Below, one piece after another: positions 17,190 through 24,766 of a stretch of 64,000 nt of DNA. Each line of letters starts with the position of its first letter. Positions within the stretch are counted from its first letter, which is position 1. The translations under genes and the position numbers were made by a program. The notes beneath the pieces were generated by a model. It saw only the letters and a list, made by a program, of their open reading frames with translations, made no database searches and had not been told where the DNA came from. Location: positions 36,435-100,434 of the forward strand of contig DASUGK010000142.1 in NCBI GenBank assembly GCA_036274075.1, read 5' to 3'. Source of the stretch: CADEED01 sp036274075 (GTDB lineage Bacteria > Pseudomonadota > Gammaproteobacteria > Steroidobacterales > Steroidobacteraceae).

Positions 17190-19424
17190 ATGAACAAGAA
17201 GATCTTTCGCTTGTCCCTGGCAGCTGTCGCGCTGCAGGCGGGTGCGGCTGCAGCGCAGGAACAACAGGAACAGGAGGGCCAACTCGAAGAAGTGACCGTC
17301 ACCGCGGAACGGCGCTTCGAGAACATCCGCAATGTCCCGAGTTCGATCTCGACGTTGAGCCGCGAGAACCTCGACGTGTTGTCCACCGGCGGCCAGGACG
17401 TCCGCCTGCTCGCGGCACGCGTACCCAGCCTGAACGTCGAGTCCTCGTTCGGCCGCGCATTCCCGCGCTTTTACATCCGCGGCTACGGCAACGGCGACTT
17501 CCGCCTGAACGCGTCGCAGCCCGTCTCACTCATCTACGACGAAGTCGTGCAGGAAAACCCCATCCTCAAGGGCTTTCCCATCTTCGACCTGGACCAGGTC
17601 GAAGTCTTCCGCGGACCGCAGGGCACCTTGTTCGGCCGCAACACGCCGGGAGGCGTGGTCAAGTTCGACTCGGTCAGGCCTTCGTCCGAGTTCGAAGGCT
17701 ACGTCAACGTGTCCGAAGCGACCTTCAACACCGCCAACCTCGAAGGCGCGGTGAACATGCCCTTCGGCGATGGCTGGTCAGCCCGCGTCTCGGCCCTCTA
17801 CCAGCATCGTGACGACTACGTCAGCAATTCTTTGACCAACGAAGGCGACCAGTACGAAGGCTACAACGACCGCGCCGCGCGCCTGCAGCTTCGCTACGAC
17901 GGCGGCGACAAGTTCGACGCCCTGGTCAACCTGCACATGCGCAACCTCGACGGCACCGCGCGGCTGTTCCGCGCCAACATCATCGAGTCCGGCAGCAACG
18001 GCCTGGTCGACGGATTCGACGCCGACACCATTTCCATCGACGGCCAGAACAAGCAGGAACTGGACAACCTCGGCGGCAGCGTCCAGTTGCGCTGGAATTT
18101 CGGCTCGGTGGCGCTGCACTCGATCACGGGCTACGAATCGCTCGAAGCCTACAGCCGCGGCGACATCGACGGCGGCTACGGTTGCGGATTCTGCAACTTG
18201 CCGAATGGCCCGGGCTTCGTTCCCTTCCCCAGCGAAACGGCCGACGGCATCCCCACGCTCGACCAGATCACCCAGGAATTCCGGCTGGAGTCGCTGTCGC
18301 TCGGCAAGCTCAACTGGCAGGCGGGCGTGTACTACTTCGATGAGGACTATGACACCGAGTTCTTCTCGTATGACAGTCTCGGGGGCGGTGTCCAGAACCA
18401 GTACCTGCGCGCGAACCAGACCAACACGGCCTGGGCGTTGTTCGGTTCGATCAACTACGACGTGACCGAGGACTTCGAGCTGCGCGCCGGCGTTCGCTAC
18501 ACGAAAGACGAAAAGGATTTCGTCACCGGCGAGCCGGACGGGTTCAACTTCCCCGATCCCTCGTTGCCAACCACGGCCAGCCTGAGCGACGACAACGTGA
18601 GCTGGGACCTGAGCGGAAGCTACTCGATCAGCGATACGGTCAACCTGTACGCACGCGTCGCAACCGGCTTCCGCGGCGCCAGCGTGCAACCGGCCGGACC
18701 CTTCGGCAACCAGTCGGTGGCCGAGCCCGAGACCAACATCTCCTACGAGGCGGGCATCAAGGCGGACCTGAACGACCGCACCGCGAGCGTGTATTTCAAC
18801 GTCTTCTACTACGAAGTGAAGGACCAGCAGCTCACCGCGGTGGGCGGCGCCAGCAACGCCAACCGGCTGTTGAACGCCGACAAGACCGTGGGCATGGGCG
18901 CCGAGCTCGATATCCAGGCCTACTTGACGCCCCAGCTACTGATGACGCTGGGTGCGAGTTACAACGACACCGAGATCAAGGACGGCACAATCGGCGTGGG
19001 AACCTGCTTTGCCTGCACGGTGACCGACCCGATCGTGGATTTCGATCCCGACCCGACGGTGGATCAGTTCCTGGCGGTCATCGACGGCAACCCGCTGCCG
19101 CAGGCGCCGGAGCTCATCACGAGCTTGACGCTGCGATACGGGATGCCCGTCGGCAGCGGCGAGTTCTTCGCCTTCACAGACTGGTCCTATCGCAGCAAGG
19201 TGAATTTCTTCCTCTACGAATCCACCGAGTTCACGGGCAAGGAACTGCTCGAAGGCGGCATCCGCGTCGGCTACAACTGGGGCGAAGGCAAGTACGAAGC
19301 CGCCCTCTTCGGCCGCAACATCACCGACGAGGAAATCGCCGTCGGCGCCATCGACTTCAACAACCTGACCGGCTTCCTCAACGAGCCGCAGATCTGGGGC
19401 GTCCAGTTCATGGCGAGGTTCTGA
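17190..19424 (+). CDS. TonB-dependent outer-membrane receptor
   Basis: This is a 744-residue receptor with a signal peptide (MNKKIFRL to AAAQ), a TonB-box-like region EEVTVTAERR, a plug domain (VEVFRGPQGTLFGRNTPGG) and a long barrel ending in FMARF. It should import a substrate through the outer membrane. The start at 17190 has GGGGAGC upstream; the open frame extends more than 200 codons further but opposite the GST gene. Its final 17 bp overlap the end of the convergent YcaQ-like gene. Neighbours do not reveal the ligand. Confidence 0.93.
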   Translation: MNKKIFRLSLAAVALQAGAAAAQEQQEQEGQLEEVTVTAERRFENIRNVPSSISTLSRENLDVLSTGGQDVRLLAARVPSLNVESSFGRAFPRFYIRGYGNGDFRLNASQPVSLIYDEVVQENPILKGFPIFDLDQVEVFRGPQGTLFGRNTPGGVVKFDSVRPSSEFEGYVNVSEATFNTANLEGAVNMPFGDGWSARVSALYQHRDDYVSNSLTNEGDQYEGYNDRAARLQLRYDGGDKFDALVNLHMRNLDGTARLFRANIIESGSNGLVDGFDADTISIDGQNKQELDNLGGSVQLRWNFGSVALHSITGYESLEAYSRGDIDGGYGCGFCNLPNGPGFVPFPSETADGIPTLDQITQEFRLESLSLGKLNWQAGVYYFDEDYDTEFFSYDSLGGGVQNQYLRANQTNTAWALFGSINYDVTEDFELRAGVRYTKDEKDFVTGEPDGFNFPDPSLPTTASLSDDNVSWDLSGSYSISDTVNLYARVATGFRGASVQPAGPFGNQSVAEPETNISYEAGIKADLNDRTASVYFNVFYYEVKDQQLTAVGGASNANRLLNADKTVGMGAELDIQAYLTPQLLMTLGASYNDTEIKDGTIGVGTCFACTVTDPIVDFDPDPTVDQFLAVIDGNPLPQAPELITSLTLRYGMPVGSGEFFAFTDWSYRSKVNFFLYESTEFTGKELLEGGIRVGYNWGEGKYEAALFGRNITDEEIAVGAIDFNNLTGFLNEPQIWGVQFMARF

Positions 19425-20511
19425 GGTCGCCGAGACCGAGGAAGGTTTCGATGCGCGCGAGCTCCGCATCGAGAGCCCGCCGAAAGGCAGGCTCCTTCGG
19501 CGCGCGGCCGCGGGTGAATCCCAGCGACGGCACCAGCCGCCCATTCGCCACCGAAAGGTTGCCCCAGCCGATGACCTCGTCGCGCCACAACAGCGGCAGC
19601 GCGTAGTAGCCGCGTACGCGTTTCGCGGCCGGCGTGTACGCCTCGAAGCGATACGCCCAGTCCCAGAAGATTTCGAACCGCAGCCGATCCCAAACTACCG
19701 GGTCGAAGGGCGCGAACAGCCGCACTTCCTCCGGCACCGCGTAACGCAGCGACCGCGGGTTCTCCCCGTCCGGCCAATACCACGTGACGCCGTCGACCGT
19801 GGCATTCGGCAGCCGCGCCTTGGCGCGCGACAACGTCGCCTTGCGCGCGTCTTGCCAGTGAGGCACCGCGAACCTCAGCATCGTGATCAGCCGCGCAAGT
19901 GACGTCGCCGGAAGCGGCGCGTACTTGTTGACGACCACGTCCACCAGCCGGTCCATGGTCCCCGCCACGTCCGCGGGTGCCTCGTTCAGTTCGCGAGCTG
20001 CGTAGAGCCGGATCCCGCGCTCGCGGCGCGCGATGCGCAGCAGTCCGCGATAGTGCATGCCATCGAGCAGCTGCGTGGTCGCGTTGCTCGATCCGCCGAA
20101 CCAGTTGGTCACCCTGCCATGCTCGAAATGCGCATTCACCTCGCGCGGGTGGACCACGCCCCTTTCCCGCACGAAGTCGAGCACCGCGTACGCCTTCTTC
20201 CAGCGTGCCTTCGTCCAGCGCCGCAGCGCGATGCGCGGATGCATCAGCGCGTGCAATTCGCGCGGCAGGAAGCCGTAGTTGACGAAGAAGTCTTCTTCGA
20301 TCGGGAGCCGAGGGTAACGGCGCTCGAGGTCGCCGGCACGGTAGCCGGCGACGCGATGACGCAGCGTGAGATCCTGCGCGCAGGCCGGCGCGCGGATCGG
20401 GTCGGCCTGCACGAAGCCCAGCCGCGCGATGGCCTTCGGCAGCGTCGTCGGCCTGAACAGCGAGCGGGCGATCGCGTAGCGGCGCAGGTCGGCGGGAGTC
20501 GGCGGCTTCAT
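19408..20511 (-). CDS. YcaQ-like winged-helix (HTH_42) protein
   Basis: This 367-residue protein matches the HTH_42 family, whose member YcaQ is a DNA glycosylase that unhooks interstrand crosslinks. Typical stretches are RLGFVQADPIRAPACAQDL at the N terminus, FFVNYGFLPRELHALMHPR, and VRLFAPFDPVVWDRLRFEIF. In YcaQ relatives a QxD or Q-x-E type motif is catalytic; VQADPI may be the equivalent. DNA repair is therefore the leading guess. I start it at the ATG at 20511, since upstream sequence opposes the sirtuin gene. Only 42 bp separate the two divergent starts. Confidence 0.82.
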   Translation of the reverse strand: MKPPTPADLRRYAIARSLFRPTTLPKAIARLGFVQADPIRAPACAQDLTLRHRVAGYRAGDLERRYPRLPIEEDFFVNYGFLPRELHALMHPRIALRRWTKARWKKAYAVLDFVRERGVVHPREVNAHFEHGRVTNWFGGSSNATTQLLDGMHYRGLLRIARRERGIRLYAARELNEAPADVAGTMDRLVDVVVNKYAPLPATSLARLITMLRFAVPHWQDARKATLSRAKARLPNATVDGVTWYWPDGENPRSLRYAVPEEVRLFAPFDPVVWDRLRFEIFWDWAYRFEAYTPAAKRVRGYYALPLLWRDEVIGWGNLSVANGRLVPSLGFTRGRAPKEPAFRRALDAELARIETFLGLGDLRTSP

Positions 20512-20553
20512 GGCTTCGGTGACGTTCCAGCGGGAACGTACTATATAGGCACC

Positions 20554-21354
20554 ATGACCGGCCTCCGCGAATTCATCGAGCGCCATCCCCGCCTCGCCGT
20601 GCTCACCGGCGCCGGCGTGAGCACGAACTCCGGCATCCCCGACTACCGCGACGAGCACGGCAAATGGAAGCGCGCGCGCCCCGTGGAATTCCGGCCGTTC
20701 ATGACGCGCGCCGAAGTGCGCCAGCGCTACTGGGCGCGCAGCACCGTGGGCTGGCCCATCGTCGCGCGAGCGAAGCCGAACGCCACGCACCGCGCGCTCG
20801 CGCAGCTCGAGGCCTCGGGAATCGTCCAGCACCTGATCACCCAGAACGTCGACGGCCTGCATTCGGCCGCCGGCAGCCGCAATGTCATCGACCTGCACGG
20901 CCGGCTGGACGCCGTGCGCTGCATGGAGTGCGCCAATGCCCTGTTGCGCGCCGAACTACAGCAACAGTTGCTGGCCGACAACCCGGCCTGGGCGGACATG
21001 CCCGCGCGAGTCGCGCCCGATGGCGACGTGGATATCGAGCGCGACTTCAGCCAGTTCGTGGTGCCCGGCTGCCCCAGGTGCGGCGGCATCCTCAAGCCCG
21101 ACGTGGTTTTCTTCGGGGAACACGTACCGCGCGAACGTGTCACAGGCGCATTCGACGCGGTTGTGAAGGCAGAGGCCCTGCTCGTGGTCGGGTCGTCGCT
21201 GATGGTGTATTCCGGATACCGCTTCGCGGAGGCCGCCGCCGCTGCGGGCAAACCCATTGCTGCCGTCAACCTGGGCCGAACCCGGGCCGATCACCTGTTC
21301 ACTCTCAAGATCTGCGCGCCGTCCGACGAAATCCTGGCCGCGGTGGGATCTTGA
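20554..21354 (+). CDS. Sir2-family NAD-dependent protein deacylase
   Basis: This 266-residue sirtuin contains the NAD-binding GAGVSTNSGIPDYRD, the TQNVDGLH motif, the catalytic histidine in DLHGR and a zinc site of two Cys pairs (RCMEC and GCPRC). KPDVVFFGE and VVGSSLMVYSG complete the Rossmann part. An insertion of about 40 residues between the zinc pairs is normal for bacterial class II enzymes. It would remove acyl groups from lysines. The ATG at 20554 has no clear ribosome site and lies seven bases after CTATATAGG, which hints at a very short or absent leader. Confidence 0.92.
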   Translation: MTGLREFIERHPRLAVLTGAGVSTNSGIPDYRDEHGKWKRARPVEFRPFMTRAEVRQRYWARSTVGWPIVARAKPNATHRALAQLEASGIVQHLITQNVDGLHSAAGSRNVIDLHGRLDAVRCMECANALLRAELQQQLLADNPAWADMPARVAPDGDVDIERDFSQFVVPGCPRCGGILKPDVVFFGEHVPRERVTGAFDAVVKAEALLVVGSSLMVYSGYRFAEAAAAAGKPIAAVNLGRTRADHLFTLKICAPSDEILAAVGS

Positions 21355-21422
21355 AGAGCCGGGCCCGAAGCCTTATTTTCCGCCGCCGAGTCCGAATCGA
21401 GCGAGATTGCATAGGAGGTCCG

Positions 21423-21638
21423 ATGCACCGGTCTGACCAATTGCAGTTCCAGCGGCTCCCGCCCGAGGCGCAGCGCGCCGCGCTGTGGCGCCTGGCCTGG
21501 AGCGGGCTCGGCCCGGAACAGATCGCGGAACGCACCGGCTTGTCGGCCGAACAAGTCCGGCGCGCGATGCACGACGAAGTGGCGCCGGCGAGCCCACCCT
21601 GGGCGAGCCGATCGCACTCCATCGCCGCGCACGCCTGA
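21423..21638 (+). CDS. Small sigma-like HTH protein
   Basis: This is a 71-residue protein with a strong AGGAGG before its ATG. The middle reads as a helix-turn-helix: RAALWRLAWSGLGPEQIAER followed by TGLSAEQVRRAMHDE, similar to region 4 of sigma factors. The C terminus is short and disordered. It could be a DNA-binding accessory factor. It follows the sirtuin by 68 bp on the same strand and is followed by a strong hairpin. No partner is evident. Confidence 0.68.
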   Translation: MHRSDQLQFQRLPPEAQRAALWRLAWSGLGPEQIAERTGLSAEQVRRAMHDEVAPASPPWASRSHSIAAHA

Positions 21639-21653
21639 ACCGCACCAGGTCAC

Positions 21654-21678
21654 GCCGGCCGGCAGCATGCCGGCCGGC
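21654..21678. terminator. Bidirectional hairpin between the HTH gene and mtrB
   Basis: A perfect 11-bp stem (GCCGGCCGGCA with its complement) and a GCA loop sit between two convergent stops, 15 bp past the HTH gene and 6 bp past mtrB. There is no T-run, but the position suits a shared transcription end. Confidence 0.6.
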
Positions 21679-21684
21679 ATCGGC

Positions 21685-23763
21685 TCAGAATTCGAAGCGA
21701 CCCGACAACGCGAAAACGTTGACGTCGTAGTCCGGGCCCTGCTGCCCGAAAGCCAGCACGTTGTCGATCGTCGTCGGCAAGACATCATCCAGCGCCCAGT
21801 CCTCGCTCCGGTAACTCTCGTTCCACCAGGAGAACCGCAACGTGAGATTCTTCCTCGGTGTGTAGTGGACGTACAGCCGGGCGCTGTTCATGCGCGTGGC
21901 CAGGTCGGGAAATCCCTCGACGGCGTTCTTGATCGCCACCTCGCCTGTCGTCCGCGAGTAACTGTAGTCCACGCCGAGGTCGAACTTCTCGCTCGCCCCG
22001 TACTTGAAGCCGGCGCCGATGGAGTCCGTTTCGTCGTGATTGGAGCCGAACCACAGCGGCGTGGGCGCGAGCAATTCGGCGTTGGCCTGCCGTGATTTGA
22101 CCAGGTCGTGGCTCACGTAGCAGCTCGCGCTGACCTTCTCCGAGATCGCCCACCCGCAGTCCGCCGCCGCCGACCAGGAGTTGCCGTCCAGCAAGCCCAC
22201 GGTCGAACTGAAATAGTCGTCCCAGGTTGCCCTCACATCCAGCCCGACGTTGAATGCCGCGGCGGGCGTGAGATCGACGCGCAGCTTGGCCTCGTTGCGG
22301 TCACGGTCCGCCAGGTTGTACAGGCGCATGAGTGGATTCTGCGCGGGCGTGCCGTCGGGATTCGGTAGATAGGCCGAGCCAGTGCGCTGCGAATACGTCC
22401 ACATGAAAGACAGGTTGGCCAGGTCGCCGGCGTCCAGGTTCGCCTTGCCCCAGCAGGCGCCTTCGTTGGTGCTCTCGACCTCCTGCAAGTCGCGATGGTA
22501 TTCGTCGTAGTTGCAACCGGCGTGGATCCGGAGGTTGGGCGTCAGCGCCAGCGCGGCGTCGATGCCCGCCGCGCTGCGTGAAAAGCTGTACGGCAGGTTG
22601 ACGCGCGGCGCGGCCGGGCCGGAGTCGGTCCTGATCCAGTCGTACACGTCCTGCGGCGTCTGGTTGTTTCGTTCGTCGTAGGACAGCGAGGCATTGACCC
22701 GAAACGTCGGCGCGAGCGCGGTGGAGATTTTCATCTTGCCGCTGAGCGTTTCGACTTTTCCGTCCAGAGAACCGCGCGGCAAGGGCTGCGTCACCAGGCT
22801 GGCGTTGATGGTGTAGGGAAGGAATGCTTCGTCCTGTGTCATCTGCCCGATGGCGACATCGGCCGACAACTGCGTGCGCTCGGCGAGCCTGTAACCAGCA
22901 GACAGGATGAGCTGGTGGAACTGGTTGTCGGGCGCGAGCGCAATCTGCCCTGCGTCGGCGCCCGCGTCGAGGGGTATGTAGGGATTCGCCCAGGTGAATG
23001 CGTCGTCGTCATTGCGGAAGATCGACCCGTGGTAGGCGATGCGGGCCTGGAGGCGCCCGGCGCTGTAGGCCGCGGAAGCGTCGAATTGATCGGTCTCGTA
23101 GTGCACGGGCATGGGCAATTGCGAGTCGTTGAACATGAACGACCCGCCGATGCCGCGCGTGCCGTCCTTCTCCTCGTGACGCACGTTGACGGCGAAGGCC
23201 CAGTGCGTGACCGGAGTGAACGAACCGCCCAGGTCGAAGATCCGGCGCCCGGTTTCGAGATCCAGCCGCTGCAGGCTCGCCGTGAGTCCGCTCATGTCGC
23301 CGGTGGTTGCGCCGTCGACCCAGGACGCGGGCAGCGTCAGCGAGCTCGAGCCTGCGCCGAGGAATGGCGACATGGCGGTGCCGCCCAGGTTGTGCTGCAG
23401 CTCCTTGTAGCCAAGGTGCAGTTCGTACCGGCCCTGCTTGCCGCCTTCGACGCCGAAGAAACGCGAATCGAGTCCCAGGTCGACGGCCGAAAGATCGAGC
23501 CATCGGCCATCTTCCTTTCGATAACGCGCCTCCGCGTTCGCAACGGCGTACGCGCCCTGCTCATCGAGGCCGTTGTATTCGCCGAACTTCGCCGAGTCTT
23601 CCGAGACATGGCCCACGCCCAGCTCCGGAGTGAAGCTGGATCCTTCTTCGAACTCGCAGAACTTGCACGGCCATTTCGAGGTATCGACTTCGGGCTCCTC
23701 GGCTTCGGTACGCATCGCCGGCAGCAGGATCGCGGTGAGCAGGAGTGCAATGTGGCGGTTCAC
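21685..23763 (-). CDS. mtrB: MtrB/PioB-type outer-membrane porin of an electron conduit
   Basis: This 692-residue beta-barrel protein has a signal peptide and, soon after it, the CKFC motif (Cys33 and Cys36) typical of MtrB and PioB. These barrels hold a decaheme cytochrome so that electrons cross the outer membrane. The rest is a long series of amphipathic strands ending in FALSGRFEF. It starts 10 bp after the mtrA stop and is the last gene of the mtrC-mtrA-mtrB operon. In Shewanella the order is mtrC-mtrA-mtrB as well. Confidence 0.93.
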   Translation of the reverse strand: MNRHIALLLTAILLPAMRTEAEEPEVDTSKWPCKFCEFEEGSSFTPELGVGHVSEDSAKFGEYNGLDEQGAYAVANAEARYRKEDGRWLDLSAVDLGLDSRFFGVEGGKQGRYELHLGYKELQHNLGGTAMSPFLGAGSSSLTLPASWVDGATTGDMSGLTASLQRLDLETGRRIFDLGGSFTPVTHWAFAVNVRHEEKDGTRGIGGSFMFNDSQLPMPVHYETDQFDASAAYSAGRLQARIAYHGSIFRNDDDAFTWANPYIPLDAGADAGQIALAPDNQFHQLILSAGYRLAERTQLSADVAIGQMTQDEAFLPYTINASLVTQPLPRGSLDGKVETLSGKMKISTALAPTFRVNASLSYDERNNQTPQDVYDWIRTDSGPAAPRVNLPYSFSRSAAGIDAALALTPNLRIHAGCNYDEYHRDLQEVESTNEGACWGKANLDAGDLANLSFMWTYSQRTGSAYLPNPDGTPAQNPLMRLYNLADRDRNEAKLRVDLTPAAAFNVGLDVRATWDDYFSSTVGLLDGNSWSAAADCGWAISEKVSASCYVSHDLVKSRQANAELLAPTPLWFGSNHDETDSIGAGFKYGASEKFDLGVDYSYSRTTGEVAIKNAVEGFPDLATRMNSARLYVHYTPRKNLTLRFSWWNESYRSEDWALDDVLPTTIDNVLAFGQQGPDYDVNVFALSGRFEF

Positions 23764-23773
23764 CGGCCTGCCC

Positions 23774-24760
23774 TCATCTCATGAGCTTCACGCCGGAGGG
23801 ATCGTTCGAGCCGTGAACCTGGGAGTGGCAGTTCATGCATGCGCCATTGAGCAGGAACGCCGAGGGCGTGCCACCCGGCAGTCCCGCACCCGTGCGCGCC
23901 ACGCTCGGATGTCCCGACTGCGAATGACACTGCTGGCACAGCAGCGGCGCGCGCTTGACCAGTAACGTGGGCTGGACGGAGCCGTGGGGCGTATGGCAGT
24001 TGGAACAATTCTCCGCGACCGGCGCGTGTTCCCAGAGGTGTGGCCCGCGCTTTTCGGCGTGGCAGGAATAACAGGTTTCGTTCAAGGTCGGCTTGTTGAG
24101 CAGGTGTTCGGTCATCGAGCCGTGCACCTCGTGGCAGGAGCTGCACTGCATCTGCGCGAAACGCACCGGGTGCACGGAAGGCTTCTCGAATTCCGCGCGC
24201 TGCACCTTGTGGCACGCGTAGCAGACGTCGGGCTGCGTCGCGACCGTCAGCACCGCGTCGTGCTCGGCGTGGACCTTGTGGCAGGCCGCGCAGGGCACGT
24301 CGTTGCCGGCGTGCGGACTGCCCTTCCAGGCGATTCGCGCCTTGTCCTGGTGGCATCCCAGGCAGACCTGGTTCTGCTCATGGGCGGGAATACTCGAACG
24401 GGCGCCGAAGGTGCGAATTGGCGCCTGTTTCTCGCCCTCCGGGACTTCCTCGGCGTGGTGCCCGCCGGGTCCGTGGCAGGTCTCGCACTGCAGTTTGCCG
24501 AACGGCGACCGCGGATCGGCGGGCTGCGCGTGTTTGGTCTTGAAAATCGCCAGCACCGGAAATTTCGAGGATTCGTCGTGGCACCGAAGACAGGTATCCG
24601 CGCCTCGCTTCGTGAAGGCGGGCGCCTCGGGTGCCGCCGGCTGCGGCATCTCCGGCGCAGCCTGCTGGGATGACTCGGGAGTCTGCGCCCAGGCAACCAC
24701 CATCCCCCCTGCGAACGCCAGCATCGCCAGGAAAATCGTCACCGGTCGGTTCAGTTCCAT
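23774..24760 (-). CDS. mtrA: Periplasmic decaheme cytochrome c (MtrA/DmsE family)
   Basis: This 328-residue protein has an N-terminal export segment, a Pro/Ala/Gln-rich spacer and exactly ten CxxCH heme sites: CLRCH, CETCH, CLGCH, CAACH, CYACH, CSSCH, CYSCH, CSNCH, CQQCH and CMNCH. That matches MtrA/DmsE. It passes electrons from the periplasm through the MtrB barrel to the outer-surface cytochrome. It starts six bases after the stop of the mtrC-like gene. It needs the Ccm maturation system, which is not in this window. Confidence 0.95.
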   Translation of the reverse strand: MELNRPVTIFLAMLAFAGGMVVAWAQTPESSQQAAPEMPQPAAPEAPAFTKRGADTCLRCHDESSKFPVLAIFKTKHAQPADPRSPFGKLQCETCHGPGGHHAEEVPEGEKQAPIRTFGARSSIPAHEQNQVCLGCHQDKARIAWKGSPHAGNDVPCAACHKVHAEHDAVLTVATQPDVCYACHKVQRAEFEKPSVHPVRFAQMQCSSCHEVHGSMTEHLLNKPTLNETCYSCHAEKRGPHLWEHAPVAENCSNCHTPHGSVQPTLLVKRAPLLCQQCHSQSGHPSVARTGAGLPGGTPSAFLLNGACMNCHSQVHGSNDPSGVKLMR

Positions 24761-24766
24761 GAAACG

